Assembly: GCA_035315065.1 (NCBI GenBank)
Contig: DATFYM010000114.1
Span: forward strand, 1-31,933
Reading direction: 5' to 3'
From: DATFYM01 sp035315065
GTDB lineage: Bacteria; Acidobacteriota; Terriglobia; UBA7540
DNA: 31,933 nt
Shown here: positions 7,227 through 18,906 of the stretch, one piece after another
Position numbering within the stretch: position 1 is the first letter of the stretch
Layout of the letters: each line of letters begins with the position of its first letter
Translations under genes and position numbers: made by a program
The notes under the pieces: generated by a model
Databases searched by the model: none
Told to the model about the DNA's origin: nothing
The model's input: only the letters and a program-made list of their open reading frames with translations

Positions 7227-9113
7227 ATGGACCGCGACCTCGAATCCATCCAGGAAGCTCGCCGGCTGGTTGAAAAGGCCGCCGAGGCCCAGAAGGTCCT
7301 CGACCATTTTTCCCAGGAACAGACTGACCACGTAGTGGCCGCGATGGCGGAGGCCGCGCGCCACAACGCCGACGCGCTGGCGCGCTTAGCGGTAGAAGAA
7401 ACCACTTACGGCGTGGTCGCGGACAAGATCGAGAAGACCCTCTTCAGCGCTCGAGACGTTTACGCGGCCATCAAGGACCTCAAAACGACCGGCGTGATTC
7501 GCGAGGACGCCGAGAACGGCGTGGTGGAGATTGCCGTTCCCGTGGGAGTGGTGGCCGCGATCATTCCCTGCACCAATCCCACCTCCACCGCAGTTTTCAA
7601 GGCGCTCATCGCCCTCAAAGCTCGTAACGCCGTGGTCATGAGCCCCCACCCCTCCGCCGTCAAGTGCATTCGCGAGACGGTGCGGGTGATGGCGGAGGCC
7701 GCGCTCAGTGGGGGTGCGCCCGAGGGCTGCGTCTCCTGCATCAGCACGCCCACCATGGAGGCCACCGAAGAGTTGATGCGCCACCGTTCCACGGCCATCA
7801 TCCTCGCCACCGGTGGCGCGGGTCTGGTGCGCGCCGCGTACAGCTCCGGCAAGCCGGCGCTCGGCGTGGGACCCGGCAACGTTCCCGCTTACGTACACTG
7901 TTCGGCCAAGATCCCGAAGGCCGTGGCCGACATCCTTACTGGCAAGACCTTTGACAATGGAACTATCTGCTCCTCGGAGCAGCACATCGTCGCCGATCAG
8001 GCGATCGCGGGCGAGGTTCGGGCCGAGGTCGAACGCCAGGGTGGGTACTTCCTGAATCGGGACCAAGCCGCCGCCGTGGCCGGTGTCTTGATTAGTTCCA
8101 GCTTTCGGGTCAACTCAAAAATGGTGGGTCAGTCGGTGGATCGTATCGCCAGGGAAGCAGGTATCTCGATTCCACCCGGCACGCGCGCCCTGGTGGCTCC
8201 GCTCGATGGCGTCGGCCGCCAGTACCCGCTTTCTGCGGAAAAGCTATCGCCGGTGCTCTCGTTCTATGTCGTCAAGGACTGGCACGAAGGGCTGGACCTT
8301 TGCACGCGCCTGCTCCACTTCGGCGGTACCGGTCACACCATGTCCATGCACGCCACCGACGATCGGGTAGTGCGCGAGATGGCGCTGGCGCTCCCGGCGT
8401 TTCGACTGGTGGTGAACTCGCCCGCGACGCTCGGGTCCATCGGCTACACCACGCGGCTATTTCCCTCCATGTCGCTCGGCTGCGGCACGCCGGGCGGGAA
8501 CATCACCTCCGACAACATTTCGCCCATGCACCTCGTCAACCTCAAGCGCCTGGCTTACGAGCGCCGCCCGGTGAATCGGGAGACGGGTGAAGCGCTGCCG
8601 CGTCCGGCACGCGAGGCGACCGTCAGTGCTCCGATTGCGGCCACGAGTGGAGTCGTTAAGCCGATTTTCGCCTCGGGCTCGCTTCCTCTGCCAGCGGTCA
8701 CCTCAACCGTGACCCAAGGCGTCCTCCCTGCCCCGGACCGGGAGGCGATCGGGCGCATCGTGGAGCGCTTCCTGGCCGCCAAGCAAACGGCGAACGGAAC
8801 CCGCCCGGAACTAAGCCAAGGAGCGCTCGCGCACAACCCGGCGCCCACTTCGGTGGTTAGCACCACGGCCAATCTCGTCAGCGCCGGTGCCGATCCCCGT
8901 CCCGCGCCAAAGGCCGAGCGTGCCGTCGAGGGCAAGAACACTAGTCCTATTCCGGCGACCGCGCAGCCCCGTCCGGTCGATTTTGTAAGTGAGGACGACG
9001 TCCGGCAAGCAATCAAGAAGGGGGAAAGAATCTACGTCGGGCCACGCACCATCATCACGCCCTCGGCCCGCGACTTGGCAGATCCACGGGAGGTGTTTGT
9101 TGTAGTGAAGTAG
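7227..9113 (+). CDS. CoA-acylating aldehyde dehydrogenase with C-terminal BMC-targeting-type extension
   Basis: This enzyme oxidises an aldehyde (acetaldehyde is the best guess from context) to acyl-CoA with NAD+ and CoA. The catalytic domain (about 1-465) belongs to the EutE/PduP/AdhE-N group. It shows AAIIPCTNPTSTAVFKALIA, the cofactor region ILATGGAGLVRAAYSS and ALGVGPGNVPAYV, and the nucleophile Cys248 in DNGTICSSEQ. At 628 residues it is far longer than the usual 460-510. Residues about 480-580 form a Pro/Ala/Thr/Ser-rich linker, and the end is a compact segment with VSEDDVRQAIKKGERIYVGP, TIITPSARDLA and a hydrophobic terminus. Such a tail after a flexible linker is how many BMC cargo enzymes are encapsulated. 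The ATG at 7227 begins MDRDLESIQEARRLV, an amphipathic helix typical of the family; no good SD is visible because a repeat array abuts it. The upstream neighbour is the BMC-H shell gene. Confidence 0.93.
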   Translation: MDRDLESIQEARRLVEKAAEAQKVLDHFSQEQTDHVVAAMAEAARHNADALARLAVEETTYGVVADKIEKTLFSARDVYAAIKDLKTTGVIREDAENGVVEIAVPVGVVAAIIPCTNPTSTAVFKALIALKARNAVVMSPHPSAVKCIRETVRVMAEAALSGGAPEGCVSCISTPTMEATEELMRHRSTAIILATGGAGLVRAAYSSGKPALGVGPGNVPAYVHCSAKIPKAVADILTGKTFDNGTICSSEQHIVADQAIAGEVRAEVERQGGYFLNRDQAAAVAGVLISSSFRVNSKMVGQSVDRIAREAGISIPPGTRALVAPLDGVGRQYPLSAEKLSPVLSFYVVKDWHEGLDLCTRLLHFGGTGHTMSMHATDDRVVREMALALPAFRLVVNSPATLGSIGYTTRLFPSMSLGCGTPGGNITSDNISPMHLVNLKRLAYERRPVNRETGEALPRPAREATVSAPIAATSGVVKPIFASGSLPLPAVTSTVTQGVLPAPDREAIGRIVERFLAAKQTANGTRPELSQGALAHNPAPTSVVSTTANLVSAGADPRPAPKAERAVEGKNTSPIPATAQPRPVDFVSEDDVRQAIKKGERIYVGPRTIITPSARDLADPREVFVVVK

Positions 9114-9245
9114 CCCAGGAATGATGAATTATGAATGATGAATGCTGAACGGAGAAAAGGCGTCTCCTCTTCTGCTCACCCGTTCATCCCAATTCAGCAC
9201 TCTTCGTCTTCTGGTCTTCTCTCGAATTCATCATTCAGAACTGAA
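9114..9245. repeat. Heptad-period hairpin array 7, 3' of the aldehyde dehydrogenase
   Basis: TGATGAA, TTATGAA, TGATGAA, TGCTGAA, CGGAGAA run with a 7-base period from about 9122. Inverse words (TTCATCC, TTCAGCAC and GAATTCATCATTCAGAAC) occur at 9183-9242. It may end the dehydrogenase transcript, but there is no classical GC stem plus U-tract. Confidence 0.7.
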
Positions 9246-9428
9246 CGACACACGCCCCACCACTTCTCGTAGCGTGACGATGCCAAGGAGGAAAAGCGTG
9301 ACCATCAGCAGAACGTCCCAGCCCGACGTCGAGACCACCGCCGCGACCACGTAGCCCTGCACCACCAACTGTAAGCCGACCCTGTCGCTCCTGCCACGCT
9401 TTGCGTCCCTGTGCATACCACGCCCCAC
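9231..9428 (-). CDS. Possible small membrane protein or fragment
   Basis: This 65-residue open frame on the minus strand has a basic, Arg-rich start followed by a strongly hydrophobic stretch (GYVVAAVV ... VLLMVTLFLLGIVTLREVVG) that would span the membrane once or twice. The hydrophobic half looks protein-like, while the first third does not, so it may be the tail of a decayed gene whose upstream part lies in another frame (9429-9540). I recognise no family, and no SD is evident. Confidence 0.25.
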   Translation of the reverse strand: MGRGMHRDAKRGRSDRVGLQLVVQGYVVAAVVSTSGWDVLLMVTLFLLGIVTLREVVGRVSFSSE

Positions 9429-9729
9429 CCACGACGGAAGTTTCGCCCCGTGATGAAGATGGGCAAGGCATCTGCCAGATCACCTCTGGCGGCGAGCCGC
9501 TAAACGACGCTGCGTCAATTAGAAAGAGATCTGCTATCAAACGCGGTGCTGTCTCTGGAGATACCTCACCGCAAACGGCTGCACATATTTGCCCGAAGTT
9601 TACCCGGATGTTGATGCCGGCTTTAGTACTGAATTCAAGGTGCCGCCCCTTCGCTCCGCTCAGGGCAAGCTGTAAAGGGCGCCGCTACGAAAACCGCTCG
9701 AGACGGGGTTTTTCAGCCACCCTGCTAAA
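9429..9729. other. Intergenic stretch with a dispersed repeat word
   Basis: No gene is supported here. The sequence around 9648-9675 (CCTTCGCTCCGCTCAGGGCA) closely matches 17400-17424 near another intergenic palindrome, so it is a dispersed repeat. A terminator-like hairpin lies at 9690-9713. Confidence 0.5.
9688..9713 (-). terminator. Possible terminator of the TPR gene
   Basis: AAAACC at 9690-9695 pairs with GGTTTT at 9707-9712. Read on the minus strand, just past the TPR stop at 9730, this gives a stem followed by four T residues. The stem is AT-rich and the loop is 11 bases, so it is only a moderate candidate. Confidence 0.35.
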
Positions 9730-11199
9730 CTAAGGCACCAGTGCGCATTGGTTCAACTGGCGATCCAGGCAGTCCAGGTTTTCGCGGTAGAGTTTGGTCT
9801 TGGGATCGAGTCGCTGGGCACTCTTGATCTCGGCCACGCCTTGCGCCACCTGATGGAGTCCGATGAGGGAAACGCCCAGTCCGTTGTGGGCGCGGGCGTA
9901 GTCGGGCATGAGCTGCACCGAGCGCCCGAAAGCGCCCGAAGCCGGCCCCGGCTGGCCTTTGGCCAGATATAAGAAGCCCATTTGAAAGTAGGCTAGTGGG
10001 AGGTCCGGCTGTTTCCTGATCAGCTTCTGGAACTCCGCCAGCGACTCATCGAACCGGCGGTCGAAGCGGAGGGCGAGGGCATAGTTGAACTGGGCCGCCT
10101 GGTCGTCGGGATTCATGCGCAGCGCCTGGCGCAGCTTCGCCAGCGCCGCCTTGAATTGGCCCTTCTCCAGCAGGTTCGCTCCCTCGTTGCTGTAAGTCTT
10201 GGCGACCGTGATGTTCTTCTCCTTGGCGCCCAGCTTCTCGGAAAGCTGCAGCTCGTGGTTCCCCTCTTCGGTCTGGCCGGCTTTTCTCAAGGCCTGGCCC
10301 AGCATGTAATGAGCCGAGCTATCCTGGGGGTCCAGTTTCACGGCTTTGCGCAGTTCGACAATGGCCTCCTCCATCCGGTTCTGCTCCCGCAGCGACCGGC
10401 CCAAGCTCCGGTGGCACTCTCCCGAGGAAGGGTTGAGCTCCACGGCGTGCCGCAGCTCCCCCTCGGCCCGGGCGGGATCGCCCAGCTTCAGGTAGAGATT
10501 GCCGACGTCCAGATAGAGCAGCGCGTTCTTGGGGTCGAGCTTGAGGCCGCTGCGGAGGGTCTCCTCCGAAAGCTTGAAGTCTCCGTTGGCGTAATACAGC
10601 TCTCCCAGCTCCGGGTAGAGGGCCGGCTGGCGGGAGTTCAGGCGCAGCGACTCCTGGTACTCCTGGATCGCCTCCTTGCGGTGTTGCTGCTTGTTGAAGA
10701 GCCGGGCGAGCGACCGGTGCGTATCGGCGCTTTTGGGATCCATCCTCAGTGCCGCGCGCAGCTCCCTTTCCGCCCCTTTGGTATCGCCGGCTTCCTCCAA
10801 CATGTCGCCGTAATCGCGCCGCATGGTCACGTTCTTAGGGTCTAGGCTACAGGCGATGGCGATCTCGGCCGAAGCTTCGTGGGGCCGGCCGATGCGGACC
10901 AGGGCCTGCGCCAGATCGTTGTGCACCTCGGCGCTTGCGGGGCGCAGGTCGCGCGCCCGCTCGAAGTAAGGAACCGCGTCCGAAAACTTTCCCCCCTTGC
11001 ATAAAACCACGCCCAGATCGACCAGAGCGTCGACGTTCCTGGGATCAGCCTCCAGCGCCTGTTGAAACTGGATCGCCGCCTCTTCGGTGCGGCCGAGCTG
11101 CATCAGCCTGACACCCTCATCGCACAGGCGCTGCGACCGATAGGCGTTCGTGATTTGGAACAGTCCCAGAGCGGCAAAGAAGATCAAGACGTAGGGCAT
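9730..11199 (-). CDS. Tetratricopeptide repeat (TPR) protein with N-terminal membrane anchor
   Basis: This is a 489-residue scaffold-type protein. An N-terminal hydrophobic segment (PYVLIFFAALGLFQIT, about 2-17) acts as a signal peptide or anchor, so the repeats face the periplasm. From about residue 22 to the end there are roughly thirteen 34-residue TPR units, recognisable by recurring A-x-x-x-Y/F-x-x-A and D-P-K/R-N-x-x-x-x positions such as LGRTEEAAIQFQQALEADPR, LKLGDPARAEGELRHAVELN and MEEAIVELRKAVKLDPQDSS. The open frame begins earlier (11259) but that part is a repeat array, so the ATG at 11199 is chosen. TPR proteins bind other proteins; the partner cannot be named. It follows the phasin-like gene on the same strand with a repeat array in the gap. 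Confidence 0.88.
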   Translation of the reverse strand: MPYVLIFFAALGLFQITNAYRSQRLCDEGVRLMQLGRTEEAAIQFQQALEADPRNVDALVDLGVVLCKGGKFSDAVPYFERARDLRPASAEVHNDLAQALVRIGRPHEASAEIAIACSLDPKNVTMRRDYGDMLEEAGDTKGAERELRAALRMDPKSADTHRSLARLFNKQQHRKEAIQEYQESLRLNSRQPALYPELGELYYANGDFKLSEETLRSGLKLDPKNALLYLDVGNLYLKLGDPARAEGELRHAVELNPSSGECHRSLGRSLREQNRMEEAIVELRKAVKLDPQDSSAHYMLGQALRKAGQTEEGNHELQLSEKLGAKEKNITVAKTYSNEGANLLEKGQFKAALAKLRQALRMNPDDQAAQFNYALALRFDRRFDESLAEFQKLIRKQPDLPLAYFQMGFLYLAKGQPGPASGAFGRSVQLMPDYARAHNGLGVSLIGLHQVAQGVAEIKSAQRLDPKTKLYRENLDCLDRQLNQCALVP

Positions 11200-11204
11200 A
11201 GACT

Positions 11205-11276
11205 TAAGAGGGAGTCGGGAGTAGGCAGTAGGCGACAACCGTCTTTGCCTACTCCCCACTCCCGACTCCCCAGGTC
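11205..11276. repeat. Heptad-period hairpin array 8
   Basis: GGAGTCG, GGAGTAG, GCAGTAG, GCGACAA run with a 7-base period (11210-11237). After a short centre, the inverse CTACTCC, CCACTCC, CGACTCC follows at 11248-11270. The two sides pair almost completely. It lies between the TPR gene start and the phasin-like gene end. Confidence 0.8.
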
Positions 11277-11293
11277 AAGAAGGCTGCGCTCAG

Positions 11294-12217
11294 TCATGCC
11301 GCGCCGTGCGCTCCGACAGGTTGTTTCTTACGCCTTGACCGGACACGGGGAGTCTCCTGGGTCTCCTCAGTGGGGGGCGCCTTAACGGGTTTTATAGGGA
11401 GGTCCATCAGCGATTTCCGAGCTATCACGAGATTCCACACACTCCTTGCGGTCACTTCGTCCCACGATGCGCGCGCCTCTTTCAGTGCCGCCTCGAGGCG
11501 CTCGCCGCTGGCTTTGCCGCCAGACTCCATCTGCTCGACGGCCAGATCCAGGAGCTTCTTTTGGGCATCGATGTATTTCTCGACGCCTTTCCGCGCCAGT
11601 TGCGTCAAGACCTTGGGCCGGTCCTCAGCGGGCTTGCGGCCCTGCTTACCTGGTTTGGTGGCGGCGGTCACCTCGCGGGCTGCCAATTCGAGGAACTTAT
11701 TCTCGGCTTCGACGAAGGCCTCGATAGCCCGTTGCGCCAGTCGGGCCACGCTCGCGCCAGGCCTCAGTCCCTTGCCTTCTCGATAAGATTCGGTCAGCGC
11801 ATGGGTCTGCTCGGCAGCCGCATCCAGCAAGCGTTTTTGCATGTCGACGAGCGTGTCGACGGTATGGCGTGCCACGTCGGCCACGGCACCGGCAACTGCG
11901 GGAAGGCGCTTCCCTTCCTTCACTACATCGGCTACCAGTGCGGTCTCGCCAGCAGCCAAGCTCAGCAGGATCTTCCCTGCAGCCGTGAAGTTCTCCACCG
12001 CCTTGTCAGCGACTTTGGCGATGGTGGCGCCCGCACCGGTACGGGCTTTGCTCAGGCGCTCCCGAGCCATTCCCGTGACCAGATCATTCTGCCGGGCGGT
12101 CAGATCCAACAGAATCTTCTGGGCGGCGACAAAACTCTCGACGCCTTGACGAGCCCAACCCGCCAGTTCGCTTACTGGCGAGAAGGATTTCGATGACTCT
12201 CTTTTTTTGGCGGCCAT
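11294..12217 (-). CDS. Phasin-like protein built of six helical repeats
   Basis: The 307-residue protein begins MAAKKRESSKSF and is almost entirely amphipathic helix. A unit of about 45-60 residues recurs six times, with cores QGVESFVAAQKILLDLTARQ, KAVENFTAAGKILLSLAAGE, HTVDTLVDMQKRLLDAAAEQ, RAIEAFVEAENKFLELAARE, KGVEKYIDAQKKLLDLAVEQ and SVWNLVIARKSLMDL. This resembles phasins, the surfactant-like proteins that coat polyhydroxyalkanoate granules, which usually carry one such helical domain. Short Lys/Pro-rich linkers separate units, and the C-terminus is basic (RVRSRRKKQPV). The ATG at 12217 has AAAGGGGAA seven bases upstream; the longer frame to 12361 is rejected because it crosses the promoter. 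It has its own promoter and a palindromic operator that matches the known PhaR consensus. An alternative is a coiled-coil structural protein unrelated to PHA. Confidence 0.75.
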   Translation of the reverse strand: MAAKKRESSKSFSPVSELAGWARQGVESFVAAQKILLDLTARQNDLVTGMARERLSKARTGAGATIAKVADKAVENFTAAGKILLSLAAGETALVADVVKEGKRLPAVAGAVADVARHTVDTLVDMQKRLLDAAAEQTHALTESYREGKGLRPGASVARLAQRAIEAFVEAENKFLELAAREVTAATKPGKQGRKPAEDRPKVLTQLARKGVEKYIDAQKKLLDLAVEQMESGGKASGERLEAALKEARASWDEVTARSVWNLVIARKSLMDLPIKPVKAPPTEETQETPRVRSRRKKQPVGAHGAA

Positions 12218-12243
12218 ACTTGATTCCCCTTTCGCATCACGAT

Positions 12244-12260
12244 ATACTGCATCGCAGTAT
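12244..12260. promoter_or_regulatory. Palindromic operator (CTGC-N3-GCAG) at the phasin-like promoter
   Basis: ATACTGC and GCAGTAT flank a 3-base centre, giving a perfect 7-base inverted repeat. It lies about 9 bases after the -10 box, over the expected transcription start. The inner part fits CTGC-N3/4-GCAG, the site described (from memory) for the PHA-responsive repressor PhaR in Paracoccus. No phaR gene is in the window. Confidence 0.5.
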
Positions 12261-12268
12261 CCAACTTG

Positions 12269-12297
12269 AGTGTACGACCGGCCGCGCATAGAGTCAA
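12269..12297 (-). promoter_or_regulatory. Sigma-70-type promoter of the phasin-like gene
   Basis: On the minus strand TTGACT (12292-12297) and TACACT (12269-12274) are separated by exactly 17 bases, facing the phasin-like gene and starting just after the nifJ terminator. Confidence 0.6.
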
Positions 12298-12301
12298 GAT
12301 C

Positions 12302-12330
12302 AAAAATCCGATCAAAATCGGATTTGTTTT
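12302..12330 (-). terminator. Rho-independent terminator of nifJ
   Basis: AAATCCGAT (12304-12312) pairs perfectly with ATCGGATTT (12317-12325) around a 4-base loop. On the minus strand the stem is followed by a run of T residues, and on the plus strand by GTTTTT. It therefore separates nifJ from the phasin-like gene and may work in both directions. Confidence 0.65.
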
Positions 12331-12458
12331 TGGTATCTTGGGGCGACGAGAGCAAGCCCAATCCTCATCAAGAAATACACCTCTCCTGAATGACTGCCGA
12401 CCGTTGTTTCCGTGACCGACTGGTGAGTGGTCGAACCAGTGGCTTACCTCGGTGACAG

Positions 12459-17216
<4,758 letters not shown>

Positions 17217-17291
17217 GATTTCCTCCGCGAGCGTGGACCTCCCGGTGAGGTGTCACGTCCGATATTCCAGTCGTGAGCGCCAGTCAGAAAC

Positions 17292-17320
17292 ATTGTCACC
17301 CTTGCAGCTCAGCCTGTCAA
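17292..17320 (-). promoter_or_regulatory. Sigma-70-type promoter of nifJ
   Basis: On the minus strand a consensus TTGACA (17315-17320) is 17 bases from GACAAT (17292-17297), about 75 bases upstream of the nifJ ATG. Confidence 0.55.
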
Positions 17321-17357
17321 TGACCTGTGCCGCATCGTGTGTGCGACATACAAGTGA

Positions 17358-17540
17358 GAAACGTAGCGCGGGCGTCCCACCCGCTGTGTCGCGGGCATCC
17401 CTTCGCTACGCTCAGGGCAGGCTCTGCCCGCGGAGGTCGGTCCGGGATCTTCAGTTTGCGCCTACTTGCTCTAAGCGCCTGGACGGCCCTTCGCGCGGGA
17501 GCGGGACGCTCCCGCCACAGCGGGCGAGACACTAGCCGGC
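17358..17540. repeat. REP-like palindromic cluster
   Basis: Several GC-rich palindromes crowd together: GGGCA/TGCCC at 17416-17430 and GCGGGAGCG-GGA-CGCTCCCGC at 17495-17515. The outer parts (17367-17388 and 17512-17535) are loosely inverted copies of each other. A word at 17400-17424 recurs at 9648-9672. This is typical of REP/BIME-type intergenic repeats and lies between the nifJ promoter and a pseudogene. Confidence 0.6.
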
Positions 17541-18369
17541 TCGCTCTCCCAAAATCGGCGCTGAAAGGCCCCCATTTTCTGCCATTATCTGCATGTTTTT
17601 GCCGGAAAATGGCAAAATTTGGTGCGATTCTGCACGAAACAGACGCCTCAAAACGGGCTCGTTTTCCACTGAGCCCCTTAAATGGTCTCCGAACCGTCGG
17701 GGAAGCATGGCTAGCAAGTCCTTTAGATTGAGCGAGCCTTCGCCCTTTCTCTTCAGCAATTCGGCCATCAACCCTTGCGAAATCAAGAGATAGGGCCGCG
17801 CCACGCTTGAGTGGCCCGGCGAGACCCGAAAGGTGTGGTTCGACGCTCGCCGGGTGGAAAGAAAGCCCGCCGTGCCGCCCTGTTTGGCCATCCTCCACGC
17901 CGACAACTGCTCCAGCTTGAGCTGGTATTGCAATTCCAGCATTCTCTCCTGCCGCAACATATTGGTGAGGTCTTTCTCGTCCAGCAACAACTGCGCGTCC
18001 CGCGTCGCCTCCGGGATCGCGCTGCTGCCGCTTCAGCTCGTTTCGCCGTCGAATTTCCACCAGCTTGGCTTGGCGCGTGCGCTTCAGGCGCCTCAACTCC
18101 CACCGGTTCTCCACCAAGTCTTCGAACAAGTCGTCTTCGAAGGCGTCTTCCGGGTGGATGGCGCCCCAGTAGTCGTGACGAAACGCATCGAACTGGCCCG
18201 GGTCTTCCCCCAGTTGCTCCAGGAAGTCGCGGAACGCGCGTGTGTAGGGCGGCGCCCGCCGCTTGCGCGTGCGGCTGGACTTGGGTTCCCGCTCTCTATT
18301 CTCCGGTGCCCTGGACTCCCCCGACTCGGCCCCGGCGCCTTCCGCCGCCGTGGCGGCGGGTTCTGTTCC
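17532..18369 (-). pseudogene. Decayed helical protein gene (frameshift, missing N-terminus)
   Basis: On the minus strand one frame reads from about 18369 through a basic RTRKRRAPPYTRAFRDFLEQ stretch and LVENRWELRRLKRTRQAKLV up to about 18000. Coherent protein sequence then continues in another frame, with TRDAQLLLDEKDLTNMLRQE and MLELQYQLKLEQLSAWRMA, until 17532. Removing one C from a CCC near 18020 would join them. This resembles a family of unknown function common in acidobacterial and planctomycete genomes, whose usual start (an Asn/Arg-rich segment followed by STGPRTPEGK-like residues) is absent (recalled, not checked). In its place upstream is a heptad array containing in-frame stops, so the gene is judged broken. 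Confidence 0.6.
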
Positions 18370-18408
18370 CTATTCCCTGTTCCCTACTCCCTGTTCCCTA
18401 CTCCCTGT
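18362..18408. repeat. Heptad-period array 9
   Basis: GTTCCCT, ATTCCCT, GTTCCCT, ACTCCCT, GTTCCCT, ACTCCCT run with a strict 7-base period. On the minus strand these read GGGAACA/GGGAGTA/GGGAATA, the same word family as array 5 near punA. It occupies the place where the N-terminus of the neighbouring pseudogene should be encoded. Confidence 0.8.
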
Positions 18409-18414
18409 GCCGCG

Positions 18415-18441
18415 CCCCCAGGGGCCAAATTAGGACAGCAC
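18415..18441. repeat. Solo end of the MITE-like element
   Basis: The minus-strand reading GTGCTGTCCTAATTTG followed by GCCCCTGGGGG matches the left arm of the palindromic element at 27182-27228. Only one arm is present; no partner arm was found nearby, so it is a truncated copy. Confidence 0.6.
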
Positions 18442-18906
18442 AAATCGCGGCTCCTCGTTCGTTCCGGCCCACCGATGGTTCGAACCGGCCGCCTTGGGCG
18501 CGCGAAACGCCGCCGCGAGCCTACGCTGGCCAGAGGCTAGCAACTCGCTCACACTTCCAAGAAGCCTAGCTTAGGATAATATACATAGATATGTGTGTCA
18601 AGCTAATTATGACGTGGTTTACTTACGGTTTATTCTCAATGGATCGGCTCTGGACCTCCAAATCTTGAGGCGCAGGCCGAGCTGACCCCGCCCGTTTGAT
18701 GTGGTCGAAGGACCCTGAACTGCGACTCAACCCTGTGCGCCAGAATGTTTGAGTTCTTTCCGAGTGCCCAGTCATGCGTCCAGGGCGCGCACATAGGTAA
18801 ACGCTGGGCGGCAAGGCAGGATCTATTTCGTTGACCCGGTGAGGGTCACGTCTCTGGTACAATCTCGTTTCGACGAAGCCAGACGGCGCCGTGGCTTAAG
18901 ATTGTA
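18442..18906. other. Gene-free stretch upstream of a membrane protein gene
   Basis: No convincing gene is seen. Around 18570-18640 the sequence is notably AT-rich and contains ACATA-GA-TATGT. Closer to the next gene a 6-base inverted repeat (TGACCC at 18832-18837, GGGTCA at 18843-18848) could be an operator, and TACAAT at 18858-18863 a -10 box, but no properly spaced -35 is evident. Confidence 0.4.

Noticed and set aside
10156..10845. Plus-strand 229-codon frame opposite the TPR gene, Leu/Val/Gln-rich
   Set aside because: Its regularity mirrors the TPR repeats on the other strand; it has no RBS and no known pattern.
12218..12361. Longer N-terminus for the phasin-like protein
   Set aside because: The stretch holds a terminator, a promoter and an operator; the SD at the later ATG is better.
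18831..18863. TTGACC and TACAAT as a promoter of the membrane protein gene
   Set aside because: The spacer is 21 bases, too long for a normal sigma-70 promoter; noted only as a possible -10 and an inverted repeat.
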